The notes beneath the pieces were generated by a model. It was not told the DNA's origin. It ran no database searches and worked only from the letters and a program-made list of their open reading frames with translations. The translations under genes were made by a program, and so were the position numbers. Below are positions 1 to 7,563 of a stretch of 14,451 nucleotides of DNA, in pieces. Source of the DNA: Frankia sp. (lineage in GTDB: Bacteria; Actinomycetota; Actinomycetes; Frankiales; Frankiaceae); contig JADGHD010000058.1 in the NCBI GenBank assembly GCA_019689615.1, positions 1-14,451 on the forward strand, in the 5' to 3' direction. How positions within the stretch are numbered: the stretch's first letter is position 1; each line of letters opens with the position of its first letter.

Positions 1-678
1 GCCCCGGCGCAGCACCACGACGTCGTCGGCCGCCGCCAGCGCGAGCTTGGCGTACTGCTCGACCAGGACCACGGCGCAGCCGTGGTCGGCGGCGATCCGC
101 CGGACCGTCTCGAACAGCATCTCGACGACCAGCGGGGCGAGCCCCAGGCTCATCTCGTCGATCAGCAGCACCCGGGGCTGCTGGATCAGGGCGCGGGCCA
201 TCGCGAGCATCTGCTGCTCGCCGCCGGACAGCGCCCCGGCCGGCAGCTCCCACCGCTCGCCGAGCCGAGGGAAAAGGTCCAGCATGTCCCGCGGCTTCGG
301 CCCGCCCCGGCGCGCCGCGACCTTCAGGTTCTCCTCGACGGTCAGCGTGGTGAACAGGGCGCGGTTGTCCGGAACGAGCACCACCCCGGCCCGGCTGGCC
401 GCCGCCGGCCTGCCGGGCCGCAGCCGCACCCCGTCGACCAGGATGCTGCCGGACTTCGGCGGCAGCAGGCCGGCCAGGGTGAGCAGGGTGGTGGTCTTGC
501 CGGCGCCGTTCGGGCCGAGCAGGGTCAGCACCTTGCCGGCCTGGACCGTCAGGTCGAGGTCGCGGAACGCGGTCGCGCTCCCCCGGCCGCCGGACAGCTT
601 GCCGCACGCCAGCCGCGGCGGCGGCTCGGCCGGACCGGCCGCCGCCGTGCCCGGCGCCATCGTGGTCGTCGCGCTCAT
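1..678 (-). CDS. livF: LivF-type ABC transporter ATP-binding protein (3' end cut by window edge)
   Basis: This is the second ATPase of a branched-chain-amino-acid/HAAT-type importer, which powers uptake at the inner face of the membrane. The minus-strand reading frame is open from the ATG at 678 to the window edge, giving 226 visible residues. Visible motifs are Walker A GPNGAGKT (about residues 55-62), the ABC signature LSGGEQQ (150-156), Walker B LLIDE (171-175), followed by the MSLGLAP stretch typical of LivF, and the LVEQ switch region (205-208). LivF proteins are usually about 235 residues. Here about 20 extra Ala/Pro-rich residues precede the domain, so probably only a few tens of residues are missing; an in-frame ATG at 660 is an alternative start. 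The ATG overlaps the TGA of the upstream Liv fusion (675-678, ATGA), which indicates translational coupling. The family is known for amino acids but also for aromatic and other carboxylate substrates, so the cargo is open. Confidence 0.93.
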   Translation of the reverse strand, partial: MSATTTMAPGTAAAGPAEPPPRLACGKLSGGRGSATAFRDLDLTVQAGKVLTLLGPNGAGKTTTLLTLAGLLPPKSGSILVDGVRLRPGRPAAASRAGVVLVPDNRALFTTLTVEENLKVAARRGGPKPRDMLDLFPRLGERWELPAGALSGGEQQMLAMARALIQQPRVLLIDEMSLGLAPLVVEMLFETVRRIAADHGCAVVLVEQYAKLALAAADDVVVLRRG

Positions 679-3548
679 ATCGTCACCGTCCTCGTCGTCG
701 AGGCGTCCTGGGCGCCGCCGGCCGCGGCGGCGTCGGCCGTGCCGGCGGTGCCGAGGTAGGCGGCGGCGACCGCCGGGTTGGCCCGGATCGACGCCGGGTC
801 GCCCTCGGCGATCACCTTGCCGAACTCGAGCACGTAGATGTGGTCACAGACGCCGAGCACCAGGGCCACGTCGTGGTCGACCAGGAGCACCCCGGTGCCG
901 GTGGCGGCGATCCCGCGGATCCGCTCGCCGAGCCAGGCGGTCTCCGCGCCGTCCAGGCCGGCCGCCGGCTCGTCCAGCAGCAGGACGGCCGGGTCGGTCG
1001 CGCAGGCCCGGGCGATCGACACCAGCTGGCGCTCCCCCTGGCTGAGCTCGCCGGCATTGCGCTCGGCCAGCTCGGCGATGCCGGTGAGGCCGAGCGCGTC
1101 GCGCAGCGCGCGCCGGCGGGCCTCGCCGCGCCGGTCGGCCAGGGCAGCGCTGACGTTCTCCTCGACGGTGAGCTCCTCGTAGAGCTCCAGCGACTGGAAC
1201 GTGCGGGCAAGCCCGCGGCGCACCCGCTGGTGCGGCGGCAGCCTGTCGATCCGCTGGCCGCCGAGCAGCACCGTGCCGCTCGAGCGGGCGAAGCCGGTGA
1301 TGGCGTCCAGCGCGCTGGTCTTGCCGGCGCCGTTGGGCCCGATCAGGCCGACGACCTGGCCTGGCTCAACACGCAGCGAGACGTCGCTGACCGCGACCAC
1401 GCCGCCGAAGCGCACGGTGAGCCCGCGGACCTCAAGGCTCGCCGTGCGCGCCCGCCGCGCCGGCGGCTGGGCCGATCCGGCACCGGCGTCGGTGGCGCCC
1501 GCCGCCGGCCCGCCGGCCGTGGCCGCCGCCGGTTCGCCGGCCGTCGTGGCGGCTGGCGAGGCGGCACCGGCTGGTGCGGCAGCGCCGGCCGGTGCGGCAG
1601 CGCCGGCCGGGCCGCCGCGGCGCAACCGCGACATGATCAGACGGCCGATCCTGTGCCCGGAGCTGGCGACGCCCTCGGGGTGGCCGAGCAGGGCGAGCAG
1701 CAGGCCGAGACCGGTGACGACGGTGAACCACTCGCCGAGGTCCACGTAGTGGTCGAGGGCGACGAAGATGACGCCGCCGCTGGCGAGCACGCCCGCGGTG
1801 ATCCCGCCGTACACCGACGTGACGCCGGCCAGGTAGGCGACCGTCAGCAGGCTCAGCCCGCCGATCGCGGAGAACGAGTCCCAGGTGACCACGCCGCGCC
1901 GGTACAACAGCAGGCTGCCGCCGAGGCCGGCGATGAACGAGGCGATCGCGAAGCTGATCACCTTGATCCGGACGACGTTGATGCCGATGCCGGCGGCCGA
2001 GCGCTCGTTCGCCCGGACCGCGAGCATCGCCGAGCCGAGCGCGCTCATCCGCAGCCGGGCGACCCCCCAGGCGACCGCGACCAGGACGGCGAGACACAGC
2101 AGGCCGAACTCGATCCGCGGGAACGCCTTGCCGGCGCCGATGCCGAGGTCGATGCCGAACAGCGACGGCTGGGTGGTCCGCGCGCCGGAGCTGCTCACGA
2201 TCTGGGTGTTGCGGAACCAGACCGCCTCGATCGCGAACGCCAGCGCCAGCGTGACGATGCCCAGCGTCAGGCCGCGCAGCCGCAGCGCCGGCAGCCCGAT
2301 GACCAGCCCGATCACCGCGGCGACCAGCGCGGCCAGCAGCGGCGCGAACGGGAACGGCACCCCCCAGCTCTCGGTCAGGCCGGACAGGGTGAACGCGCCG
2401 ACCCCGGCGAGGGCGAGCTGGGCCAGCGACACCTGGCCGGCGTAGCCGGTCACCACGACCAGCGAGAGCCCGATGATGGCCGCGATGAACGTGTTGATCA
2501 CAGCGGCCCGCCCCGACCCGCTGGTGACCAGGAGCGCGACCACGCCGACGACGATGCCGGCGATCGTCGGGACGAGCAGCGAGCGCGGTCTTGGGGCGTC
2601 CCCCAGCTGCTGGCGCACGAGGCCGCCGCGGACCGGCATGCCGCGGTTCATCACCACCAGCGCGATCAGGATGACGATCAGCGGCACCAGCTCGGACGAG
2701 CCGCTGCGGGGCAGCCAGGAGTGCTCCGCGGCCAGCGACTGCGCCTCGATCTGCACCATGCCGATGACGAGGCCGGCCAGCACCGCCGGGACGAGGTTCT
2801 GGAACCCGCCGACCACGGCGGCGGCCAGCGCCGGCACCACGAACAGCGTGTAGGTGGCCGGGGCGATCGGGCTCACCGGGGCGATCAGGATGCCGGCCGC
2901 GCCGGCCACCGCGCAGCTGATCATCCAGTTCGCCAGGGCGATCCGGTCCGGCGACACCCCGCTGACGTAGGCGCCGGTCTGGGAGGCCGCGGTGGCCCTG
3001 GTCAGCAGGCCGAACCGGGTGTAGCGGAAGATGACGGTAATCACAAGGGTGAGCGCGACGACCGATACCGCGAGGTAGAAACGGTCCGAGAGGATGCGCA
3101 GCTCACCCCACTCCCAGCGGTCGACCGGGAAGATCGCCTTGACGCTGACCGGGGAGACGCCGACGCGGACGACCATCAGCGCCTGGATGACCACCAGCAC
3201 GCCGAGCGAGGCGACGGCCTTGGCCAGCGGCGGGGCGTCGAGCAGCTGGCGGAAGATCAGGAGGTAGAGGACCGCGCCCAGTAAGGCGGCGACGACGAGC
3301 GCGATCAGGGCGGCCGGGACGAAGCCGAGTTCGGCTCCGATGTCGACCGTCTTCGGCAGTCCGGGGATGAGGACGAGCAGCTCGCCCTTGCGTAACGAGG
3401 CGTAGGTGTAGGCGACCAGGAGCGCGATGGCGCCGGTCGCGAAGTTGATGACTCCGGAGCTTCGGTAGGTGAGCACCAGGGCAAGCGCCAGCGCGGCGAA
3501 CACCGCGCCTTGGCCGAGCCCGGCCAGCAGCGACGCCAGGTGTTCCAT
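675..3548 (-). CDS. livH/livM/livG: LivH-LivM-LivG fusion: two permease domains plus ATPase of a branched-chain-type ABC importer
   Basis: One 957-residue protein combines three subunits that are normally separate. Residues about 1-300 form a LivH-type permease (hydrophobic helices, SSGVINFATG near the N-terminus). Residues about 320-630 form a LivM-type permease, with the diagnostic GYAGQVSLAQLA at about 368-379. Residues 640-703 are an Ala/Pro/Gly linker with PAGAA repeats. Residues about 704-935 form a LivG-type ATPase: Walker A GPNGAGKTS (737-745), signature LSQGE (835-839), Walker B LLLDEP (856-861) and H-loop VDHD (890-893). I chose the ATG at 3548 because GAGGG sits 8 nt upstream and the protein then starts directly at the LivH domain; an upstream frame extension to 3611 lacks such support. 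It is followed with a 4-bp overlap by livF. The substrate-binding protein is absent from the window. The three-domain fusion is clear in the sequence; the substrate is not. Confidence 0.93.
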   Translation of the reverse strand: MEHLASLLAGLGQGAVFAALALALVLTYRSSGVINFATGAIALLVAYTYASLRKGELLVLIPGLPKTVDIGAELGFVPAALIALVVAALLGAVLYLLIFRQLLDAPPLAKAVASLGVLVVIQALMVVRVGVSPVSVKAIFPVDRWEWGELRILSDRFYLAVSVVALTLVITVIFRYTRFGLLTRATAASQTGAYVSGVSPDRIALANWMISCAVAGAAGILIAPVSPIAPATYTLFVVPALAAAVVGGFQNLVPAVLAGLVIGMVQIEAQSLAAEHSWLPRSGSSELVPLIVILIALVVMNRGMPVRGGLVRQQLGDAPRPRSLLVPTIAGIVVGVVALLVTSGSGRAAVINTFIAAIIGLSLVVVTGYAGQVSLAQLALAGVGAFTLSGLTESWGVPFPFAPLLAALVAAVIGLVIGLPALRLRGLTLGIVTLALAFAIEAVWFRNTQIVSSSGARTTQPSLFGIDLGIGAGKAFPRIEFGLLCLAVLVAVAWGVARLRMSALGSAMLAVRANERSAAGIGINVVRIKVISFAIASFIAGLGGSLLLYRRGVVTWDSFSAIGGLSLLTVAYLAGVTSVYGGITAGVLASGGVIFVALDHYVDLGEWFTVVTGLGLLLALLGHPEGVASSGHRIGRLIMSRLRRGGPAGAAAPAGAAAPAGAASPAATTAGEPAAATAGGPAAGATDAGAGSAQPPARRARTASLEVRGLTVRFGGVVAVSDVSLRVEPGQVVGLIGPNGAGKTSALDAITGFARSSGTVLLGGQRIDRLPPHQRVRRGLARTFQSLELYEELTVEENVSAALADRRGEARRRALRDALGLTGIAELAERNAGELSQGERQLVSIARACATDPAVLLLDEPAAGLDGAETAWLGERIRGIAATGTGVLLVDHDVALVLGVCDHIYVLEFGKVIAEGDPASIRANPAVAAAYLGTAGTADAAAAGGAQDASTTRTVTI
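1573..1608. repeat. 18-bp tandem repeat encoding the LivM-LivG linker
   Basis: Two exact adjacent copies of an 18-bp unit (plus-strand GGTGCGGCAGCGCCGGCC) occur at 1573-1590 and 1591-1608, with a degenerate third copy just before. On the coding (minus) strand they give the PAGAAA-type repeats of the interdomain linker. Because the unit is a multiple of three, copy number could change without breaking the frame. Confidence 0.8.
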
Positions 3549-3774
3549 GGCGTCAGCCCTCGACCGACCGACCGTCGGGAGCCTGTTCGCTGGCGGTGGG
3601 CCTCGGCCCACCGGCTAAGCCATCGCGGCAGGTGCCGTTGTGCTGCATGGCTGCCCCATTCGTGATCATGCAGGGAGAAGAGGTACGGGTGGCGCGCGGC
3701 GCACCCACGGCCTGGCGGTGCTGGGCGCGATGTGCTCTGCGGCGCGATGTTGTCTGCGATGCTGTCTGTGATGT

Positions 3775-3794
3775 GGCCGGCGTCACAGCCGGCC
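3775..3794 (-). terminator. GC hairpin, terminator or leader structure
   Basis: GGCCGGC (3775-3781) and GCCGGCC (3788-3794) form a perfect 7-bp stem with a 6-nt loop. No T-run follows. It lies about 100 nt after the stop of the thiolase fusion, which would suit a terminator, but also just downstream of the predicted liv promoter, which would make it a leader hairpin. The sequence does not decide between these. Confidence 0.3.
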
Positions 3795-3809
3795 GGTCAG
3801 TGGCTCCTC

Positions 3810-3838
3810 TGAATACCCGCTGCCGGCGGTCGCGTCAA
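3810..3838 (-). promoter_or_regulatory. Predicted sigma70-type promoter of the liv operon
   Basis: On the minus strand TTGACG (3838-3833) is followed by exactly 17 bp and then TATTCA (3815-3810). The -35 is one base from the TTGACA consensus and the -10 is a moderate match. Its position and direction suit the Liv fusion starting at 3548. It lacks the 20-bp palindrome found at other promoters in the window, so the transporter may be controlled separately. Confidence 0.5.
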
Positions 3839-3893
3839 CGCCACGCAGCGGCATGGGCCAGCCGATGGCGGGGCCCGTCGGGTGACGTCGGGG

Positions 3894-5528
3894 TCAGGCA
3901 TCGGCCCGCTGGAACAGGAACGCGCTGGACGGGGCGCCGCCGCCGGTGCTGACCACGGCGGTGCGGGCGCCGGCCACCTGCCGCTCGCCGGCCTCGTGAC
4001 GAAGCTGGGTGACCGCCTCGTAGACGAAGCCGAAGCCGTGCAGCCGGCCCTCGGACAGCTGGCCGCCGTGCGGGTTGAGCGGCAGGTCGCCGTCCAGCGC
4101 GATCCGCCGCCCCTTGTCCAGCCAGTCCTGGGCCTCGCCGTGGCCGCAGAAGCCGAGCGCCTCGATCCAGGAGATGGCGTTGAAGGTGAAGCCGTCGTAG
4201 AGCAGCGCGACGTCGACGTCGGCCGGCGTCAGGTCGGTGCGGCTCCACAGGTGTGCGGCCTGGCCGAGCACCAGCGGCTCGTGGGTGAAGGTGCCCTGGT
4301 CCCAGGAGACCCGCTCGAGGATCTGGGTGCCGGCCGCGACCACCCGGATGGCCGGCCTGGGCAGGTCGGCCGCGGTCTCGGCGGCCGAGATGACGACCGC
4401 GACCGCGCCGTCGCAGGGCACGTCGCAGTCGTACAGCCCGAACGGGCTGGAGATCATCCGGGCGGAGTAGTAGTCGTCGCGGGTGAGCGGCGCCCGGTAG
4501 ATCGCCTGCGGGTTGCGGGCGGCGTTGGCCCGGCCGTTCAGCGCGATCGCGGCCAGCATGTCCCGGTCGGCCTTGTAGCGGTGCATGTACTGGCTGGCCT
4601 GCAGAGCGATCCAGTTCGCCGCCGAGAACGCCCCGTACGGCATGCGCCACTGCATGTCGCCGGTGACCCGGCCGCCGCCCCCGCCGCCGAGCTGGAACCG
4701 GAGCTGGCGGTAGGTGGACTCCCAGACCGTGCGGAAACACAGCACGTGCCGGCACAGCCCGGCCGAGACGGCGAGCATCGCCGCGACCAGCGCGCCCGCC
4801 TGGCCAGGGGTGTCGAGGCCGCCGTTGAACCAGGTGGGGCGGATCCGCAGGGCCTCCTCGACCGCGGCGATCCCGCCCTCGCTCATCCCCATGCCGGCGG
4901 CACCCGGGTAGGTGGCCAGGCCGTCGATGTCGTCGAAGGTGAGCCCGGCGTCGGCGACCGCCTCGCGGCAGGCCTCGACGGTCAGCGAGAGCGGGTCGAC
5001 CATCAGCCGCCGCCCGATCCGCGAGCGGCCAATCCCGGAGATCACCGAGTCGTGCTCGTAGCGCCGCGTGGACAGCGGCTGGCGGGGCGCGGACAGCCGC
5101 GGCTCGCCGACCAGGTCCGCTGGGTTGTCCGGCTCGTCGACCGGCTCGAACAGCGGCAGCCACACGTCGTCGTGCTGCTCGAAGAGCACCTGGACCCGCT
5201 GGCCGACGCGGACCCGCTCCGGGTCGCAGTTGACGAGGTTGGTGGTCAGCCGGACGTCGGGGCTCTCGTCGATGGCGACCGCCGCGATGACGTACGGCGG
5301 GGCCAGGTGCGGGTGCCACTGCTGGGCGTTGACGGTGACGCCGACGACGGTGCCGCGGCCGGACACCTCGGTGGGCGCCCAGGACGGGCTCCGGCAGGAC
5401 GGGCACACCGGCACCGGCGGGTGCACCAGCGTGCCGCAGTCGTCGCAGCCCTGGATCCGCAGCCGGCCGTCCTCGCCGGACTTCCAGAACCACTCGGTGC
5501 CCGGTGTCAGCGCGGGGAGGGGCCGCAT
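3894..5528 (-). CDS. DUF35 (zinc ribbon/OB-fold)-thiolase-like fusion protein, Ltp2/SCP-x-thiolase type
   Basis: The 544-residue protein has two parts. Residues about 1-135 are a DUF35-type domain: a rubredoxin-like zinc ribbon with Cys28, Cys31, Cys42 and Cys45 (CxxC-x10-CxxC), then an OB-fold. Residues about 158-544 are a thiolase-superfamily domain of the lipid-transfer-protein type, with CDVPCDGAVAVVIS (368-381), LYDGFTF (443-449) and NPHGG (485-489). The stretch where thiolases carry the nucleophilic Cys reads FNGGLDTPGQAG (234-245) and has no Cys, so classical Claisen condensation or thiolysis is unlikely. In steroid side-chain degradation, Ltp2 with a DUF35 partner acts as a retro-aldolase on a beta-hydroxyacyl-CoA, and that is the best precedent. 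The start is ATG with AAGGAG 4 nt upstream. It lies 27 bp after the thioesterase-like gene at 5556-6461 and is probably co-transcribed with it. The substrate is unknown. Confidence 0.85.
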   Translation of the reverse strand: MRPLPALTPGTEWFWKSGEDGRLRIQGCDDCGTLVHPPVPVCPSCRSPSWAPTEVSGRGTVVGVTVNAQQWHPHLAPPYVIAAVAIDESPDVRLTTNLVNCDPERVRVGQRVQVLFEQHDDVWLPLFEPVDEPDNPADLVGEPRLSAPRQPLSTRRYEHDSVISGIGRSRIGRRLMVDPLSLTVEACREAVADAGLTFDDIDGLATYPGAAGMGMSEGGIAAVEEALRIRPTWFNGGLDTPGQAGALVAAMLAVSAGLCRHVLCFRTVWESTYRQLRFQLGGGGGGRVTGDMQWRMPYGAFSAANWIALQASQYMHRYKADRDMLAAIALNGRANAARNPQAIYRAPLTRDDYYSARMISSPFGLYDCDVPCDGAVAVVISAAETAADLPRPAIRVVAAGTQILERVSWDQGTFTHEPLVLGQAAHLWSRTDLTPADVDVALLYDGFTFNAISWIEALGFCGHGEAQDWLDKGRRIALDGDLPLNPHGGQLSEGRLHGFGFVYEAVTQLRHEAGERQVAGARTAVVSTGGGAPSSAFLFQRADA

Positions 5529-5555
5529 GGTTGCTCCTTGTCGGCGTCGTCGGCG

Positions 5556-6461
5556 TCAGGCGTGGACGGGCATGGTGGGCGGACCGGCCGGGGCCGGGAC
5601 CGCGGCCCTCGCCGCCGGCTGGCCGGCGCCGTGGCCGGCGCCGTGGCCGGCGGCGGGTGCGGCGGCGAACGCGGTGGTGAAGGCGTGCATGGTGACGCCG
5701 CCGTCGCCGCCGGCGTCACGGACCTCCACCGTGCCGACCGTGCCGCGTACCCGGGCGGTGGCGACCGCCGGCCCCACCCGGACCGGGCGCAGGTAACGCA
5801 GCACGATCGAGGACAGGGTCGTGCCGGGGGTGAGCGAGAGCGCCGCCTCCTCGACGGCCAGCGCGACCAGCCCGCCCTGCAGGGTGTTCGACGAGTTGCG
5901 GGCGTCCGGCTCGGCCGGGATCTCCGCGGTGCCCGGCTCGGGCACGGTGCAGCGCGCCCGGGCCGCCCAGGGCATCGTCAGCCGGCCGCTCGCCAGGATC
6001 GTGTTGTTCTCCCGCAGCTGGCGGTGCAGCGCGGCGTGCTCGGGCGGGAAGGTCGCGTGGGGGTCGGGCGAGGCCATGAACGACGCACCACCGACCGCGA
6101 GCTCGGTGCCGTCAGCACCGGTGAAGGTCACCTCGGCGACGGCGACCGAGCGGCCGGCCTTGATCATCCGCGCGGCGGCGTTGATCGTGTCGGTCTCCCG
6201 CAGCGGCTCGTGCAGGTGCACGTCCAGGTCGAGGGTGACCGGCACGCGCGGGAGCATCCGGTCGACCACCAGGTAGCCGCAGACGACGTCGGCCCACGTC
6301 GCCAGGATCGATGTCCGCACGCTCGTCGTGCCGGGCACGAACAGCTCGGGCACCACCGGCGCCGAGCCGTGGACCTCGTCGCCGACCCAGCGCGTGGTGA
6401 AGCCCAGCTCGCTGAGGATGTGCTTGTCGGGCGGCGTGAGGCGCCCTGGGGTGTCACCCAA
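5556..6461 (-). CDS. Tandem hotdog-fold acyl-CoA thioesterase-like protein (PaaI/4HBT type)
   Basis: The protein has about 301 residues and two hotdog domains. The first (about 40-130) has the PaaI-like LATWADVVCG helix with Asp58 and the ending ELAVGGASFMAS. The second (about 190-265) has NTLQGGLVALAVEEAA, matching the usual HGG-helix with Gln replacing His. Both fit hydrolysis or binding of an acyl-CoA thioester. The C-terminal tail (270-301) is low-complexity and carries GHGAGHGAG repeats. I prefer the TTG at 6461 as start because GGAG lies 8 nt upstream. The frame extends to an ATG at 6503, which has no Shine-Dalgarno and would add a Pro/Arg-rich leader; it would need leaderless translation. 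It is the first gene of the unit with the DUF35-thiolase fusion and is divergent from the TetR gene at 6812, with a 20-bp palindrome in between. It could also be a non-catalytic partner or a hydratase-like hotdog protein. Confidence 0.75.
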   Translation of the reverse strand: MGDTPGRLTPPDKHILSELGFTTRWVGDEVHGSAPVVPELFVPGTTSVRTSILATWADVVCGYLVVDRMLPRVPVTLDLDVHLHEPLRETDTINAAARMIKAGRSVAVAEVTFTGADGTELAVGGASFMASPDPHATFPPEHAALHRQLRENNTILASGRLTMPWAARARCTVPEPGTAEIPAEPDARNSSNTLQGGLVALAVEEAALSLTPGTTLSSIVLRYLRPVRVGPAVATARVRGTVGTVEVRDAGGDGGVTMHAFTTAFAAAPAAGHGAGHGAGQPAARAAVPAPAGPPTMPVHA

Positions 6462-6811
6462 CGTCTCTGCTCCTGCCCCGCGGCGCGGCCGCGGTCCACC
6501 CATATGAAATTAACATCGACGTCGATTCTAGGCCAGTACCCGCCACGCCGCCGCTGATCGCCGCGCGGCCACGACGTCGCGCCCGCACCGGACGCGGAAC
6601 ACGCCAGCCCGGCCCTGCCGCCGCGATCACATCTGGCCGATGATGTCGTGCCCTAGACTTGGATCCTGGTATCAGGACCTGCCACAACCCGGTGATCACG
6701 GCAGCGACTGCACCACTGCGACGCTCACGTCACCGTGACGATCACGGCAGCCGTGAACGTCCGACAGCCACGGCCGCCAGACGGTCGTTTCGGTCACGAC
6801 GGGAGAGGTCA
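6462..6811. other. Divergent control region between thioesterase-like gene and TetR gene
   Basis: This 350-bp stretch holds no convincing gene. From left to right it contains the 20-bp palindrome (6511-6530) overlapping a possible minus-strand -10 TAGAAT (6530-6525); a short inverted repeat TCCTG-GTAT-CAGGA (6664-6677); a 12-bp direct repeat GATCACGGCAGC at 6694-6705 and 6740-6751; a palindrome CGTCAC-C-GTGACG (6728-6740) between those copies; and the GGGAG ribosome binding site of the TetR gene (6801-6805). Confidence 0.7.
6511..6530. promoter_or_regulatory. Operator-like 20-bp palindrome, site A
   Basis: TAACATCGACGTCGATTCTA has a perfect 12-bp core (ATCGACGTCGAT, 6515-6526) plus matching outer TA pairs. 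The half-sites TAACATCGAC and TAGAATCGAC match those of sites B and C. It sits in an AT-richer patch directly upstream of the thioesterase-thiolase unit, covers a possible minus-strand -10 (TAGAAT), and lies in the shared upstream region with the divergent TetR gene. This is the classical position for a TetR-family operator. The regulator identity is inferred. Confidence 0.7.
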
Positions 6812-7474
6812 TTGTCGACGGCTGTGCCCGTGGAGCGCGACAAGCCGGTCGGCCCGCGTTCCCGCAAGGGCGCCGCGACCCGGGCACGGCTGGTGGAAGC
6901 GGCCAAGGCGGTCTTCGAGGAGGATGGCTTCCTCGACGCGCGGATCTCGGACATCGCCGAACGCGCCGGCCTGTCCCATGGCTCCTTCTACCACTACTTC
7001 GACTCGAAGGAGCAGATCTTCCGCGAGGTCGCCATGGCCCTCACGGACCTGCTCCACGCCCCGCTGAGCACGGTGATCTTCAACCCGGCGTTCATTGCCT
7101 CGCCGCAGGAACGAATCCGGGAGGGAATTCGCCAGTACCTGCTGAGCTACCGGCAGGAGGCGCGGATTATCGGCGTCGTCGAGCAGGTGTCGCGCTATGA
7201 CGAGCACCTGACGTCGGTCCGGTACGACTACCAGGAGCGCGACCGGGAACGGGTCGCGAACTCGATCCGGCAGCTGCAGCTGCGCGGCTGGGTGGATCCC
7301 GACGTGGACGCCGTCGTCGCCGCGTCCGCGCTCGGCGCGATGGTCACCAGGTTCGCCGAGATGTGGCTCGTGCAGAACCTGTTCGAGCAGGATTTCGACG
7401 AGGCGGTCGAGCAGCTGAGCCGCCTGTTCCGCAACGCGCTGAACCTGCGCGAACCATCAGCTCCCCCAGCCTAG
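6812..7474 (+). CDS. TetR-family transcriptional regulator (first of two paralogs)
   Basis: The 220-residue protein has a typical TetR N-terminal DNA-binding domain. Helix 1 (TRARLVEAAKAVFEEDGF, 23-40) is followed by the helix-turn-helix ISDIAERAGLSHGSFYHYFDSKEQIF (45-70) and an all-helical ligand/dimer domain to the C-terminus. The TTG at 6812 is chosen as start because GGGAG lies 6 nt upstream; GTG codons at 6824 and 6830 are alternatives. It is divergent from the thioesterase/DUF35-thiolase unit and convergent with the zinc-ribbon gene. The regulator at 13631 resembles it along the whole length, including the ligand domain (PxERIRxxxRxYLxxYR, DxDEAVEQL). It is most likely a repressor released by an acyl-CoA or related ligand, acting at the 20-bp palindromes; the ligand is unknown. 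Confidence 0.9.
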   Translation: MSTAVPVERDKPVGPRSRKGAATRARLVEAAKAVFEEDGFLDARISDIAERAGLSHGSFYHYFDSKEQIFREVAMALTDLLHAPLSTVIFNPAFIASPQERIREGIRQYLLSYRQEARIIGVVEQVSRYDEHLTSVRYDYQERDRERVANSIRQLQLRGWVDPDVDAVVAASALGAMVTRFAEMWLVQNLFEQDFDEAVEQLSRLFRNALNLREPSAPPA

Positions 7475-7494
7475 GGCCGGCCTGCCTCGTGGAC

Positions 7495-7513
7495 CTCGGC
7501 CGGTCGCGCCGAG
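7495..7513. terminator. Possible hairpin between convergent genes
   Basis: CTCGGC (7495-7500) and GCCGAG (7508-7513) form a 6-bp stem with a 7-nt loop. It lies about 20 nt after the TetR stop and about 50 nt past the stop of the convergent zinc-ribbon gene. There is no T-run, so the call rests on position and stem only. Confidence 0.3.
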
Positions 7514-7563
7514 CCGAGCGGGGCCGGTCGGGGTCCGCCGGCGAGCGCCGGAAGCCGGTCGGG

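Larger units (their letters stand above)
3549..3893. other. Intergenic leader/promoter region upstream of the Liv fusion
   Basis: No convincing gene lies in this 345-bp stretch; the short open frames in it lack RBS support and family resemblance. Reading along the minus strand it holds the end of the thiolase-fusion unit, a promoter (3810-3838), a hairpin sequence (3775-3794), a second inverted repeat CTGCATG/CATGCAG (3643-3649 and 3667-3673), and the GAGGG ribosome binding site of the Liv fusion. If the promoter call is right, the liv transcript has an untranslated leader of roughly 255 nt. Confidence 0.6.

Noticed and set aside
17..26. ACGACGTCGT, a palindrome with the same GACGTC core inside livF
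   Set aside because: It lies in coding sequence, lacks the outer arm bases of the operator consensus, and GACGTC is frequent in GC-rich codons of this window.
840..3284. Long plus-strand open frame (about 814 codons) opposite the Liv fusion
   Set aside because: It is a GC-driven antisense shadow: composition dominated by R, D, Q, A and G, no domain pattern, and the opposite strand has unmistakable permease/ATPase motifs.
3553..3786. 77-codon minus-strand frame in the liv leader
   Set aside because: No Shine-Dalgarno, no resemblance to a known protein and no composition difference from non-coding DNA; it overlaps the leader of the Liv fusion.
3775..3794. Firm call as terminator of the DUF35-thiolase unit
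   Set aside because: The stem lies downstream of the predicted liv promoter, so it may be a leader hairpin; kept only as a low-confidence feature.
3882..6557. Long plus-strand open frame (about 891 codons) opposite the DUF35-thiolase and thioesterase genes
   Set aside because: Antisense shadow with low-complexity composition and no recognisable motif; the minus strand carries the real genes with ribosome binding sites.
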